DNA of 64,000 nt from Dehalococcoidia bacterium (GCA_030615035.1 JAUXAC010000004.1:1-64000), one strand, 5' to 3'. Counted from the stretch's first letter, positions 54,242 to 62,907 are shown. Numbers and translations are program-made. The notes: generated from the sequence alone by a model not told the origin.

Positions 54242-54270
54242 AGTGTAGTATGCGAAATATTATTAGTCAA
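54242..54270 (-). promoter_or_regulatory. rnpB promoter
   Basis: On the minus strand TTGACT (54270-54265) and TACACT (54247-54242) are 17 bases apart, putting the transcription start at or near the mature 5' end (54237-54235). The -35 box overlaps the last codons of rnhA. Confidence 0.8.
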
Positions 54271-54676
54271 TGATTAAGTCCAAGGCAGCGTTTGTTAGCT
54301 TATCAGCCTCAGTGTTTTGCTCCCGTGGGATGTGAATAATAGTGAATCCTCTTAGCAAACCCTGCAGTTGTTTCACCTGCTGATGTAAAGGTTTTAGAGC
54401 CGCATTCTTTACCCGGTATCTGCCGTTGATTTGCCTCACCACCAGCTCTGAATCCGAATTCATCTCAACCTGATTGAAACCTAACCTAATAGCTTTTTCC
54501 AAGGCGGTAATGATAGCCCTATATTCTGCCTGATTATTAGTTGCTATGCCAATGTACCGAGAAATGCGATCAATGAGTTTGCCTTGTTTGTCTTTTATAA
54601 TAACACCTATAGCCGCTGGGCCAGGGTTAGGTTCAGCAGCACCGTCAGTAAATATTATCGCCTTCTTTGTTTTCAA
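54263..54676 (-). CDS. RNase HI family protein
   Basis: A 137-residue RNase H-fold nuclease of the type annotated as reverse transcriptase-like/RNase HI. The four acidic residues are visible: FTDGAAEPNPGP (Asp), NNQAEYRAII (Glu), NSDSELVVRQI (Asp) and EQNTEADKLTNAA (Asp). It should cleave RNA in RNA-DNA hybrids. The gene lies 8 bases after the zinc ribbon gene, a pairing often seen. Confidence 0.92.
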   Translation of the reverse strand: MKTKKAIIFTDGAAEPNPGPAAIGVIIKDKQGKLIDRISRYIGIATNNQAEYRAIITALEKAIRLGFNQVEMNSDSELVVRQINGRYRVKNAALKPLHQQVKQLQGLLRGFTIIHIPREQNTEADKLTNAALDLIID

Positions 54677-54684
54677 CTTGCTCC

Positions 54685-55380
54685 TCAGGGCAGAAATAAG
54701 ATACGCCCACAGCTACCACATTGCATCAGGTCACCGCTTCTTGCCTGCTGCAGCCCACTAAAAGGCAGTGATATCCGGCAGCCGTGACATATCCCTTGCT
54801 CTACCTTAGCCACGGCCTGCCCCTTTTGTTTTTTGAGTCTGTCATAAACCTCAATTGCCTGAGGGTCAATTTCAACTGATAATAGCTGCCGCTTATGCCC
54901 AAGAGCGGACAGCTTACTTTTGAGCTTTTCTATGTCAGCAGATAGTTGCTGTTGCTGATCATGCCACTCGGCTTCCAGCTTCTTAAACTCACCACTTGCG
55001 GTAGCGACACTGGCTTCAGTCAGCTCAACTTGATCCATGATTTCCAACACCCTAGTCTCCAGCTGGTCTCGCTTGGCTTTTAGCATATTAACCTCATGTT
55101 GAAGGCTAGTCAGTTCTTTGGGATTCTTTATCCGACCACTATAAAGTTGCTCCTCTGCAGTGGTGATTTTACCTACAATGTCATCAATCTCCCATTCGGT
55201 AGAATGTTGCTGATGTCTTAATTCATCCAATCGCTGTTGCCCTGAGGCAACTCTGGTCTGAGCTCTGACTACTGCCTGATTTTCCCCTAACTGGCTGGTC
55301 ATTTGCCTCAGTGCCTGCTCACTGGACTCAAGTTCAAGGTCAACCTCTTGTAACTGATAAAGTTGTTTAGCAACACCCAT
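54685..55380 (-). CDS. C4-type zinc ribbon coiled-coil protein
   Basis: A 231-residue protein. Residues 1-180 form a long antiparallel coiled coil (KNPKELTSLQHEVNMLKAKR), followed by a zinc ribbon (CHGCR...CGSCG) at 200-226. This is the CT398/COG1579 family, thought to bind nucleic acids or act in RNA metabolism; the function is unproved. It precedes the RNase HI gene on the same strand. Confidence 0.9.
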   Translation of the reverse strand: MGVAKQLYQLQEVDLELESSEQALRQMTSQLGENQAVVRAQTRVASGQQRLDELRHQQHSTEWEIDDIVGKITTAEEQLYSGRIKNPKELTSLQHEVNMLKAKRDQLETRVLEIMDQVELTEASVATASGEFKKLEAEWHDQQQQLSADIEKLKSKLSALGHKRQLLSVEIDPQAIEVYDRLKKQKGQAVAKVEQGICHGCRISLPFSGLQQARSGDLMQCGSCGRILFLP

Positions 55381-55410
55381 TTCTAGCCTATTCTACAATA
55401 GTAACAAAAG

Positions 55411-55454
55411 CATGACAAAATCTTGTAGCTAGTGTAGAACATATGTGCTATGAT
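55411..55454 (+). promoter_or_regulatory. Promoter of the terminase locus with LexA-like operator
   Basis: GTAGAACATATGTGCTA (55434-55450) is identical to the operator before the phage structural cluster. It overlaps an extended -10 element TGCTATGAT (55446-55454). TGACAAAAT lies upstream at 55413-55421, again as in the other promoter. Confidence 0.75.
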
Positions 55455-55486
55455 TTGTTAGGCATATCTTGAAAATGGGGGACAAT

Positions 55487-55645
55487 ATGAGGCTACTGAG
55501 GTTAGCCGTAGAAAAACAGAGGTGGGACCTGGCCGCCCACACTATTGTTCTGGCCACTGCCAGGACTCTGAATAATGGAGAAAAAGCACATGCCAACAAA
55601 AGCAAGGAGAAAAAGAGGCGCCCCAAAGGGCAATCAGAACGCTAG
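55487..55645 (+). CDS. Small basic phage-locus protein
   Basis: A 52-residue frame starting ATG behind GGGGGACAAT. The protein is MRLLRLAVEKQRWDLAAHTI followed by a very basic tail. It is the first frame after the operator and overlaps the next gene in another frame. A role in packaging or regulation is possible. No family is recognised. Confidence 0.55.
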   Translation: MRLLRLAVEKQRWDLAAHTIVLATARTLNNGEKAHANKSKEKKRRPKGQSER

Positions 55646-55952
55646 GAAGCACGGCTTCTACTCCAAGGTTCTTGATGAGGCAGACCAGCTTGATTTTGAG
55701 CTGGCTTCCGGCGTTAACGGCATTGATGATGAGATTGCTTTATTGAGGGTTAAGATTAAGTCTATTCTGGAAAAAGACCCGGAGAATATAAAACTCATTA
55801 TGCAGGCGACCAATACTCTGGCGAGGCTGGTTAAGATTAGCTATAAAATGACCAAAGAGCAGAGGAAGGGACTGAAGGAGGCAATAGGCAATGTGCTTAG
55901 AGATGTCGCCCTGCCGCTGGGGATTGGCATCGGGGCGAGTATTAATAAATAG
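55590..55952 (+). CDS. Small terminase-like protein
   Basis: A protein of about 120 residues. It begins MPTKARRKRGAPKGNQNARK followed by HGFYSK, a pattern common in phage small terminase or DNA-binding proteins that precede terL. The rest is helical (LLRVKIKSILEKDPENI and MQATNTLARLVKIS). Start at 55590, behind GGAGAAAAAGCAC. A repeat block separates it from the large terminase. Confidence 0.7.
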   Translation: MPTKARRKRGAPKGNQNARKHGFYSKVLDEADQLDFELASGVNGIDDEIALLRVKIKSILEKDPENIKLIMQATNTLARLVKISYKMTKEQRKGLKEAIGNVLRDVALPLGIGIGASINK

Positions 55953-55959
55953 GGAATTT

Positions 55960-56277
55960 AGGGAACCCTATCCCCCTTTATCCCCCTTCCCCTTAGCAAG
56001 GGGAAGGGGGAATGGGTAGGAAGAGGGGCTACGCCCCTCTTAAACATCCCCAATTGGAAGGACGGGCTGACGCCCCTCTTAGACACCCCGAAAGGGGAAG
56101 GGATATAAAATAGGGGCTTCGCCCCTCTTAAACACCCCTAAATTATCGAACAAGATAGCAACAAGGGGAAGCCCGAAGGGGCTAACGCCCCTTCGGAAAC
56201 TATAATTCCCCCTTCCCTTAACCAATAACAAGGGAAGGGGGTCAGGGGGTTAGGTCACCTAATTAAAAACAAGGGGG
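55960..56277. repeat. Palindromic repeat block between the terminase genes
   Basis: Contains CTTCCCCTTAGCAAGGGGAAG, AGAGGGGC-TAC-GCCCCTCT, GGGGC-TTC-GCCCC, GAAGGGGC-TAAC-GCCCCTTC and CTTCCCTTAACC...AAGGGAAG. The right part runs directly into the terminase frame, which uses it for its start region. Confidence 0.85.
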
Positions 56278-57696
56278 TTGCCAAATATTAAGGGGGTGAA
56301 GTTAATAGGCAATTGCGGTATAAACAGGCTGCGTACCTACCAGCGGGAAGTGGCGCTGGCGATACTTGACAGCGTCTTCGGCAGAAAGGGGCTTACCTTC
56401 TCTGTGGAAATGGCCCGGCAGGGAGGTAAAAATGAGCTGTCCGCCCAGCTCGAGCTTCTCCTGTTAACCCTATATATGGCTGAGTCGCAGAACCTGGTGA
56501 AGTGCTCCCCTACCTTCAAGCCGCAGACAGTCATCTCAATGACACGGTTAAAGGACAGACTAAACGATGCCGGCTTCAACGGCATCTGGGGCTCCGAGCT
56601 CGGCTACGTCATCAGGCTGGGCAATGCCCGGGCTATATTCCTGTCGGCTGATGAATCAGCCAACGTGGTGGGCAACACCGCCCATATACTCCTGGAAGTA
56701 GACGAATCGCAGGATGTCAGCAAAGAGAAATACTCCAAGGAGTTCAAACCCATGGGCGCCACCACCAACGTCACCACCGTCCACTACGGCACTACCTGGG
56801 ACGATTCCACATTGCTGGAAGAGGTGAAGCAGACAAACCTGGAGATGGAGAGAAAGGACGGCGTCAAACGCCACTTCCGATATGACTGGGAGGAAATTGC
56901 CAGGTATAATCCCGATTATCTGGCTTACGTTGAGGCGGAGAGGGAGCGCCTGGGAGAAAATCACCCGCTTTTCCTGACCCAGTACCGGCTCCTGCCCATC
57001 CACGGTGGCGGCGGCTATCTAAGTCCCCAGCAAAGGGCACAGCTAAGCGGAGAGCACAGCAGAAAGCACCAGCCCGACCGCAACCAGTTTTATATTGCCG
57101 GCATTGACCTTGCCGGTGAGGCAGAAGATGCCGAGGACGCCTACTTGAGAGCCCTCAAGCCGCGCCAGGATTCCACGGTGGTCAGCATCGGTGAGCTGGA
57201 CTTCTCTGCCTGCGGCGGGGTCATCAAGCAACCAGGCATCAACGTGGTGGAACACTACCGGTGGACAGGCAGAAAACACACCGAGCTATATCCCCAGCTG
57301 GTTGACCTCCTCAAAAATGTTTGGCACTGCCGGAAGATAGTGGTTGATGCCACCGGGGTCGGTGAGCCGGTAAGCTCGTTTCTCAGGCAAGCACTGGGCG
57401 GCAGGGTCTCTCCGTTCACCTTCACCCAGCGGTCGAAGTCGGAGCTGGGCTTCAACCTGCTAGCCGCCATCAACTCAGGCAGACTAAAGGTCTATACCGG
57501 TGATGGCTCAGCGGAGTACCGGGAGTTCTGGTTTGAGATGGAAAAAGCGAAGAGCCAGTACCGGCCCAACCAGACGATGAACTTCTATGTTGACCCGGCG
57601 CAGGGGCACGACGACTTCCTGATGAGCCTGGCACTGCTGGTGGAAGCGGGCAACCAATACGTGCCGAGGGGGGCGAGGGGGAGTGGGGGTGAGTAA
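56278..57696 (+). CDS. Phage terminase large subunit
   Basis: A 472-residue packaging motor protein. Walker A variant MARQGGKNE (Lys51), Walker B ILLEVDES (141-142), and a C-terminal RNase H-like nuclease with IAGIDLAG (Asp277), VVDATGVGEP and GHDDFLMS. The open frame starts at TTG 56278. Its first 15 or so residues come from repeat sequence, and real homology starts near RLRTYQREVALAI, so the original N-terminus was probably replaced or lost. It is the only terminase in the window and would serve the structural cluster 21 kb away. Confidence 0.88.
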   Translation: MPNIKGVKLIGNCGINRLRTYQREVALAILDSVFGRKGLTFSVEMARQGGKNELSAQLELLLLTLYMAESQNLVKCSPTFKPQTVISMTRLKDRLNDAGFNGIWGSELGYVIRLGNARAIFLSADESANVVGNTAHILLEVDESQDVSKEKYSKEFKPMGATTNVTTVHYGTTWDDSTLLEEVKQTNLEMERKDGVKRHFRYDWEEIARYNPDYLAYVEAERERLGENHPLFLTQYRLLPIHGGGGYLSPQQRAQLSGEHSRKHQPDRNQFYIAGIDLAGEAEDAEDAYLRALKPRQDSTVVSIGELDFSACGGVIKQPGINVVEHYRWTGRKHTELYPQLVDLLKNVWHCRKIVVDATGVGEPVSSFLRQALGGRVSPFTFTQRSKSELGFNLLAAINSGRLKVYTGDGSAEYREFWFEMEKAKSQYRPNQTMNFYVDPAQGHDDFLMSLALLVEAGNQYVPRGARGSGGE

Positions 57697-57715
57697 GATT
57701 TGCAAAGATGCTCAC

Positions 57716-57988
57716 TTACCCATAGTCTATTACCAGTTTTGACCCGTTACCACTATCTTCAACATCCAGGGTTACGCCCTTAAGATTTGCGGCAAGGCCT
57801 TGTTCAACGACTAAAACTGTTGAACCATCATGTTTCACCAGTTCATCACCTGGCATCTCTATGTCTACGCCTAAGCCCAGCTTTCCTTGACCCCTATCCA
57901 TCAGCCGGAGACGCCCCTGAGATAAATCTATGTTTGCAACAAGTATTCTTTTCAAGGCCTGTTTAGCCCGCTCGGTGATATTTATCAT
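57716..57988 (-). CDS. HesB/IscA-like domain protein without cysteines
   Basis: A 90-residue protein with the HesB/IscA fold pattern: INITERAKQALKRIL at the N-terminus and GLGVDIEMPGDELVKHDGST with LVVEQGLAANLKGVTLDVED later. The three cysteines used for Fe-S binding in IscA/ErpA are all missing, so it cannot work as a normal carrier. It converges with the terminase gene and is not next to isc or suf genes. Confidence 0.65.
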   Translation of the reverse strand: MINITERAKQALKRILVANIDLSQGRLRLMDRGQGKLGLGVDIEMPGDELVKHDGSTVLVVEQGLAANLKGVTLDVEDSGNGSKLVIDYG

Positions 57989-58089
57989 TTATCATTCCCT
58001 CTATTTTATATAACGGCGAAATCAGGTTTTGGTTAGTTTTGCAAACCCATAGCTTCACGGCATAATAGAAGCCAATAAATATCTATATT

Positions 58090-58145
58090 CTTGCCCTAAA
58101 TAAAATCCCCCTCTCCTTGATGGGGAGAGGGGGAGGGGGAGGTAA
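58090..58145. repeat. Short palindromic repeat fragment
   Basis: CCCCCTCTCCTTGATGGGGAGAGGGGG is one hairpin of the family, followed by GGGGGAGGTAAG. It lies just downstream of the surface protein gene. Confidence 0.7.
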
Positions 58146-58152
58146 GTAATTA

Positions 58153-59826
58153 TTAATAATAGGCAGTTCTTCTGCCCAGCAAGTAGCCAACGATAAAGAG
58201 CAACAGTCCACCGAGCCCCGCCAGGGCATACATAAGCCAGTCGGGCAGAGCAAGGGCTTCAGCAACATAGAATGTTCCAGGACCCGTCCATTTCCCTTCA
58301 TTGGAGGCACCGTCTATAGCTCTTATCCTCCAGAAGTAAGGAACTTCCTGCCCAGCCAACTTTGACTCTTCCCCTTCAGTGAGGGCGTATTCTGATTCAG
58401 TAAGCCCTTCCTTCTCCAGCACGATAGAAGCCACCGAGAAATCACTGCTGGTAGCAACCTGGAGGGTATAAGTTACCGGGGGACTTTCATCATCAACATC
58501 CTTCCAGTCAAAGGATATCGGTGGTTTTACCTCAACCCCCAGTTCTGGCAACAGTGGCGCCGGCACTTCTGGCGGCGTTGACTCCACGGTAAAGGTAAGC
58601 TCGTGGGTATTGGTGCCATCACTGAGGGTTATGGTGTGGTCTCCATACTTACTGGGCGGGACTTCAAAGGCAACGACGAACATTCCGTTACTAGCGACGG
58701 TAATTGTAGCCAATTCCTCATCATCATACTTGATGGTTACTGTACCGTCAGCTTCAAACCCGGTACCGACGGCGCTAATATAAGCGCCGATGGGGCCAGC
58801 GGACATGCTGATGCTGGCAGTGGTGGCTGATACGGGAGGTGATGGGGTTGGAGAGGGGGTTGGTGCGGGGGAGGGTGGGGCTGCAGAAGTTACGGTGAAC
58901 TTTGCTGAGTCCGTATTCTCGTCTTCATCCTCAGCTTCCACATCGTAGATATCGGTCCCCAATTCAGGCACGGTGAAGGTAGTATCAAAGCTGCCTAGCG
59001 TACTCGTCGTTTCCGTCGCTAGTCCAGCATTATCAAAATAAATGACAACTTCCTGCCTTCTGCCGAAACCGGTGCCGCTAACGCTTACCGTAGTGTTGGC
59101 TGACCCTGATAGCGGGTCAAGGAATATCTCTGGCTCTACGGTAAACTCAGCCTCAGCCTCATTGCCGGATACGGTAACGGTGATAGTATGGTCACCAGCA
59201 GTACTTTCTGGAATGAAGATAATAGAGAAGAATTCACCGTCATTGTCAGTTTCATCATCGCCGTCTTCTATGTCAATATCATCACCGTCATATTCAATGG
59301 AAATGTCGTCTTCGGCGCTAAAGTCAGTGCCGGCAACCTCCACCTCAGTGCCTGCCGGACCGTTATCGGGGTCAATTGCAATCTCGCCACCGATTACAGT
59401 AAATTCGGCATATGCCCTTATGTCGTCGTAGGGGTAATGAGTAACATAGACATAGTAGGTGCCAACTTCCACATCTACTTCATCATCGCCATCATCGAGT
59501 TCAACAGGCACGTCGAAGGTAGTCTCAAATGCCCCGTCTTCATCAAGCCACACGCCTTCCCTAAGCAAATTGTAACGAGTGACGTCATCATCAATGTCGT
59601 GCACCGTGCTGGCTTCTTGACTGGAGAAGTAGACATTAGCGAATTTATCGCTCGTGTCAGTGCTTTTGTTGAAACCCTCGCCAACAATAGTAATCTCGTC
59701 ACCGATTTTACCTTCTTCCGGGTCGATATCGATGAACCTAGTCTGGGCAGTCGCCGGTACGGCTACCACCAGCAAGAACAGGATAATGGCTATACTAAAT
59801 ATCTGCAGAATTTTTGTGTATTTCAT
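58153..59826 (-). CDS. Secreted IPT/TIG-repeat surface protein with C-terminal anchor (paralogue 1)
   Basis: A protein of about 557 residues; ATG at 59826 behind GGGGGAGGAACAAA. A signal peptide (residues 1-28, ending ATAQ) is followed by four IPT/TIG-like Ig domains (each with GxxVxVxGxGF), a Pro/Ser/Thr linker (PAPTPSPTPSPP), and a fibronectin-like domain (TYTLQVATSSDFS). The C-terminus has LPDW, a membrane helix and GRRTAYY. It is highly acidic in places. It is paired with 59859-61697 and a candidate substrate for the exosortase-like enzyme. Confidence 0.8.
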   Translation of the reverse strand: MKYTKILQIFSIAIILFLLVVAVPATAQTRFIDIDPEEGKIGDEITIVGEGFNKSTDTSDKFANVYFSSQEASTVHDIDDDVTRYNLLREGVWLDEDGAFETTFDVPVELDDGDDEVDVEVGTYYVYVTHYPYDDIRAYAEFTVIGGEIAIDPDNGPAGTEVEVAGTDFSAEDDISIEYDGDDIDIEDGDDETDNDGEFFSIIFIPESTAGDHTITVTVSGNEAEAEFTVEPEIFLDPLSGSANTTVSVSGTGFGRRQEVVIYFDNAGLATETTSTLGSFDTTFTVPELGTDIYDVEAEDEDENTDSAKFTVTSAAPPSPAPTPSPTPSPPVSATTASISMSAGPIGAYISAVGTGFEADGTVTIKYDDEELATITVASNGMFVVAFEVPPSKYGDHTITLSDGTNTHELTFTVESTPPEVPAPLLPELGVEVKPPISFDWKDVDDESPPVTYTLQVATSSDFSVASIVLEKEGLTESEYALTEGEESKLAGQEVPYFWRIRAIDGASNEGKWTGPGTFYVAEALALPDWLMYALAGLGGLLLFIVGYLLGRRTAYY

Positions 59827-59858
59827 TTTGTTCCTCCCCCTAATAAGGTATGATTGAA

Positions 59859-61697
59859 TTATTGTTGTTGTTGATAGTAAGCGGTTCTCCTGCCTACCAG
59901 GAAAGCGACGAAACCGATTACCACAATAGCGAGTCCGACCAAGATATATATCGCCCAGCCAGGCATGGCGAAGGCAAAGCCAACATAGAACGACCACGGT
60001 GCTGACCACTCACTCTCATTGGCGGCATCATCTATGGCTTTTACCCGCCAGTAGTAGGGAACTTCCTTTTTGACTGCCGCCAGCTTCTCCTCTCCAGTCA
60101 GGGTGTATTCCGATTCGGTCAACCCCTTCTTCTCCAGCACCATGGAAGCGAAATTCCTATCGGAGGCAACCTGGAGGTGATAAGTCATCGGCAGGCTGAG
60201 GCTAGTAGCATCCTCCCAATCGAAGTAAGCCTCTGCTTCTGCCTCACCGGCATTGGCTGGTAATAGTAGCATTGGTGTTGGTGGTGCCACCACATAAAAT
60301 GACTGCGGTGCTGACCACTCACTCTCATTGGCAGCGCCATCTATGGCTTTTACCCGCCAGTAGTAGGGAACTTCCTTTTTGACTGCCGCTAACTTCTCCT
60401 CTTCAGTCAAGGTGTATTCTGAGTCGGTCAGCCCCTTCCCCTCCAGCACCATGGAAGCGAAATTCCTATCGGAGGCAACCTGGAAGCTATAGGTTACGGG
60501 CAGACTGGGGTCATCAACATCCCCCCAGTCGAAGTAAGCCACTGCCTTTGCCTCACCGGCACTGGCTGGCAGCAGGGGCACCGGTGCTAGCGGTGCCTCC
60601 CACTCCACGGCAAAGACAAGTTGCTTGGTGCTGACGCCATCACTGACGGTTATAGTATGGTTTCCAAACTTGCTAACCGGGACTTTGAAGGTAACCCGGA
60701 AAGCTCCGTTGCCATCAGCATTAATTGTGGCGATTGTCATCTCATCATACCTGATGGTTACTGCCCCACCAACCTTAAAGCCGGTGCCACTGACGGTGAG
60801 CTCCGTGCCAATACTCCCTATGGTTTTGCTGAGGCTAGCCCCGGCGGCGATGGTAAACTCTACCTCGTCTATATTCCCGTCGGCATCCTCTGCCTTCACG
60901 TCGTAAGTGCCGGACACCATTGCCGGCACATTAAAGGCAACTTCAAAATTGCCAGCTACACTAGTTTTAGCATAAGATACCAAAGTGTTTTTGAAGTATA
61001 TGACAACCACGTTTCTATAGCCAAAGCCGGTGCCCTTAATGACCAGTACATTACCTATGGCTCCAGAGGCTGAATTAAGGGTAGCCGAAGGAATTACCTC
61101 AAACTCAGCTTCAGCAGAGTTATCCTCCGCATTCTCGGCGGTAATCTTATGCTCCCCGGCAACGCTGTCAGGAATGATGAAACTGTAACTGAACTCGCCG
61201 ACAGGAGTAGCAACTTCAGTGCCCAGCCTCTCTCTAGTCTTGTTGTGATAGTAGAAAGTTACCATCTTATCGACATAAAAACCTTTACCAACAATCGTCA
61301 CCTCAGTACCAACAGCCCCGGCTTTGGTGTCAAGCCCGATTTTTGTTTCCAATACAGCAAACAGGCTCTTGGCTAATGTAGAGCCAAGTTCACTCTTAGC
61401 CCTGACCCAGTGCCCGCCGGGTTCAGCATCATCGGGAATATTGAAATTAAAGCTAAAACTACCTGTCGCGGTAACGACCTTAGCGATTTCTACACTATCA
61501 AAGAATATAAATATATCATCACCTATATATGAGTCAAAGTTTGTTCCGGTTACCGTAACCACTGTCCCTATTGCGCCAGAGGTAGGCGACGCGGTAATTG
61601 CCGGTGCCGCCATAACCGGCGTGCTGGGTATGACCACCGACAACAGGGACAGGATAAGAGCTATTACCAGTATTCGAAAGGTTTTACCGTATTTCAT
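59859..61697 (-). CDS. Secreted IPT/TIG-repeat surface protein with C-terminal anchor (paralogue 2)
   Basis: A 612-residue protein. A signal peptide (1-31) is followed by four IPT/TIG-like domains (SGAIGTVVTVTGTNF, GAVGTEVTIVGKGF, SGAIGNVLVIKGTGF, SIGTELTVSGTGF), two nearly identical fibronectin-like domains of about 100 residues, then MPGW, a membrane helix and GRRTAYYQQQQ. This paralogue is upstream of 58153-59826, with 32 bases between them, so they form an operon. The likely role is cell surface binding or adhesion. Confidence 0.82.
   Translation of the reverse strand: MKYGKTFRILVIALILSLLSVVIPSTPVMAAPAITASPTSGAIGTVVTVTGTNFDSYIGDDIFIFFDSVEIAKVVTATGSFSFNFNIPDDAEPGGHWVRAKSELGSTLAKSLFAVLETKIGLDTKAGAVGTEVTIVGKGFYVDKMVTFYYHNKTRERLGTEVATPVGEFSYSFIIPDSVAGEHKITAENAEDNSAEAEFEVIPSATLNSASGAIGNVLVIKGTGFGYRNVVVIYFKNTLVSYAKTSVAGNFEVAFNVPAMVSGTYDVKAEDADGNIDEVEFTIAAGASLSKTIGSIGTELTVSGTGFKVGGAVTIRYDEMTIATINADGNGAFRVTFKVPVSKFGNHTITVSDGVSTKQLVFAVEWEAPLAPVPLLPASAGEAKAVAYFDWGDVDDPSLPVTYSFQVASDRNFASMVLEGKGLTDSEYTLTEEEKLAAVKKEVPYYWRVKAIDGAANESEWSAPQSFYVVAPPTPMLLLPANAGEAEAEAYFDWEDATSLSLPMTYHLQVASDRNFASMVLEKKGLTESEYTLTGEEKLAAVKKEVPYYWRVKAIDDAANESEWSAPWSFYVGFAFAMPGWAIYILVGLAIVVIGFVAFLVGRRTAYYQQQQ
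60001..60489. repeat. 309-bp tandem repeats encoding fibronectin-like domains
   Basis: Copies at about 60001-60180 and 60310-60489 share very high DNA identity, including CTGACCACTCACTCTCATTG and TAGTAGGGAACTTCC. The 309-bp offset equals 103 codons, so the frame is kept. It reflects a recent domain duplication. Confidence 0.85.
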
Positions 61698-61747
61698 TGG
61701 CTAATCCGGCCTCTCTATTTATAGAGTGATACCCTCCAACTCTCCTT

Positions 61748-61954
61748 CTATTGTATTAGTTTTTTTCTGGCGCCACGATTGGGGCTATAGGTTCCGGCAA
61801 AATTATCAAGAATATCCCCACTTATCAGCCAGGTATTATGAATCTTGACCGCCGGTAAATCTCCCTGTCGGCACAGCCGCTTTACCGTCTCCGGATGAAT
61901 CCTAAGACGGCGACTGGCTTCTATCACATTAAAATAGTTCTCCAGTGGTGTCAT
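61748..61954 (-). CDS. Helix-turn-helix (excisionase-type) protein
   Basis: A 68-residue MerR/excisionase-fold protein. FNVIEASRRLRIHPETVKRL is the winged-helix DNA-binding segment, followed by GDLPAVKIHNTWLISGDILD and a basic tail. It could regulate the neighbouring surface genes or come from an integrated element. Its promoter is strong (61986-62014). Confidence 0.85.
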   Translation of the reverse strand: MTPLENYFNVIEASRRLRIHPETVKRLCRQGDLPAVKIHNTWLISGDILDNFAGTYSPNRGARKKLIQ

Positions 61955-61985
61955 AATGTTCAGTAAATATTACTTTATCAAAGCA

Positions 61986-62014
61986 ATTATAACAACTGTA
62001 GTCACGTTTGTCAA
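61986..62014 (-). promoter_or_regulatory. Promoter of the excisionase-type gene
   Basis: On the minus strand TTGACA (62014-62009), 17 bases, TATAAT (61991-61986). Both boxes are perfect consensus. The start codon is 32 bases downstream of the -10. Confidence 0.88.
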
Positions 62015-62035
62015 GTCCTGAGAGATGAAATTGGT

Positions 62036-62493
62036 AGCAACCCCTCACCCTTTATCCCTCTCCCCTTACCAAGGGGAGAGGGAAGGTAATTTTTTAAAGG
62101 GGCTTCGCCCCTTTTAATCCCCTTGCTAAACAACCTCTGAAGAACAAGAATATTTAGCAAGCTATCCCCATGGCCCTTTATATCAGGATATATGGTAACC
62201 TCACCCCTTTTGGATTCTATTTAGGAACCCTATCCCCCTTTATCCCCCTTCCCCTTAGCAAGGGGAAGGGGGATTTATTATAGAAGAGGGGCTGACGCCC
62301 CTCTTAGACACCCCACATTATCAATCCAGAGCAAGGAAAGGCGAACCTCTAAATATGTTTACAGGGAGTTTTAGAGGGACGAAGTCCCCCTAACATAACC
62401 AGTTCCCCGTCCCTTGATAAGGGAGGGGGACTTATTATAGAAGAGGAGTTGAGCCCCATAGGAGTAAACCAACGAGGTAAGGTCAATAAACAA
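62036..62493. repeat. Palindromic repeat block of several copies
   Basis: At least two or three overlapping copies: CTCCCCTTACCAAGGGGAG, AAGGGGC-TTC-GCCCCTT, CTTCCCCTTAGCAAGGGGAAG, AGAGGGGC-TGAC-GCCCCTCT, and the end GGTCAATAAACAATCTC. No gene is visible. Confidence 0.85.
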
Positions 62494-62496
62494 TCT

Positions 62497-62907
62497 CTAA
62501 GGGTGCACTTCGTCCAGATAACCTTGCAGGATGAGTGCCGCCGCCACAGCGTCGTGTCTAGTCTTCCTATTGGTCTTCCTAACAGTTTGCATCAGGCGTT
62601 TGGCCGATGCCGTTGATAAACGTTCATCCCTGAAATCCACAGGGACTTCGGTGTGATTACACAGCTCCCGGATAAAGGCTTTTACCTTCTCAGCTTGCTT
62701 GCCTACGCTGCCACTCATAGAAAGCGGCAGACCTACTATAATTTGCCCGACCTGGTTCTGACTAACAATGTTAATGATAGCCTCTATGTCTGCCCGGTCA
62801 TCCCTGCAGTTGATAATGGTCAGTGGGCTAGCCAGTATGCCCTGTGGGTCGCTGAGAGCCACCCCAATCCTCTTATCGCCGATATCAAGCCCTAGGCTAC
62901 GCGTTAT
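62497..62907 (-). CDS. ruvX: RuvX/YqgF, Holliday junction resolvase-like / pre-16S rRNA nuclease, AUA start
   Basis: A protein of 136 residues when started at ATA (62907-62905). The N-terminus is then TRSLGLDIGDKRIGVALSD, which contains the conserved catalytic Asp (LDIGDKRIGVA) and fits the usual family length of about 138. The next usual start, GTG at 62862, would delete this catalytic motif. GGGAGG lies 3 bases before ATA. No ATG, GTG or TTG is in frame upstream. Later motifs are VGLPLSMSGS and DERLSTASA. It belongs with alaS, a common pair. Confidence 0.85.
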   Translation of the reverse strand: MTRSLGLDIGDKRIGVALSDPQGILASPLTIINCRDDRADIEAIINIVSQNQVGQIIVGLPLSMSGSVGKQAEKVKAFIRELCNHTEVPVDFRDERLSTASAKRLMQTVRKTNRKTRHDAVAAALILQGYLDEVHP

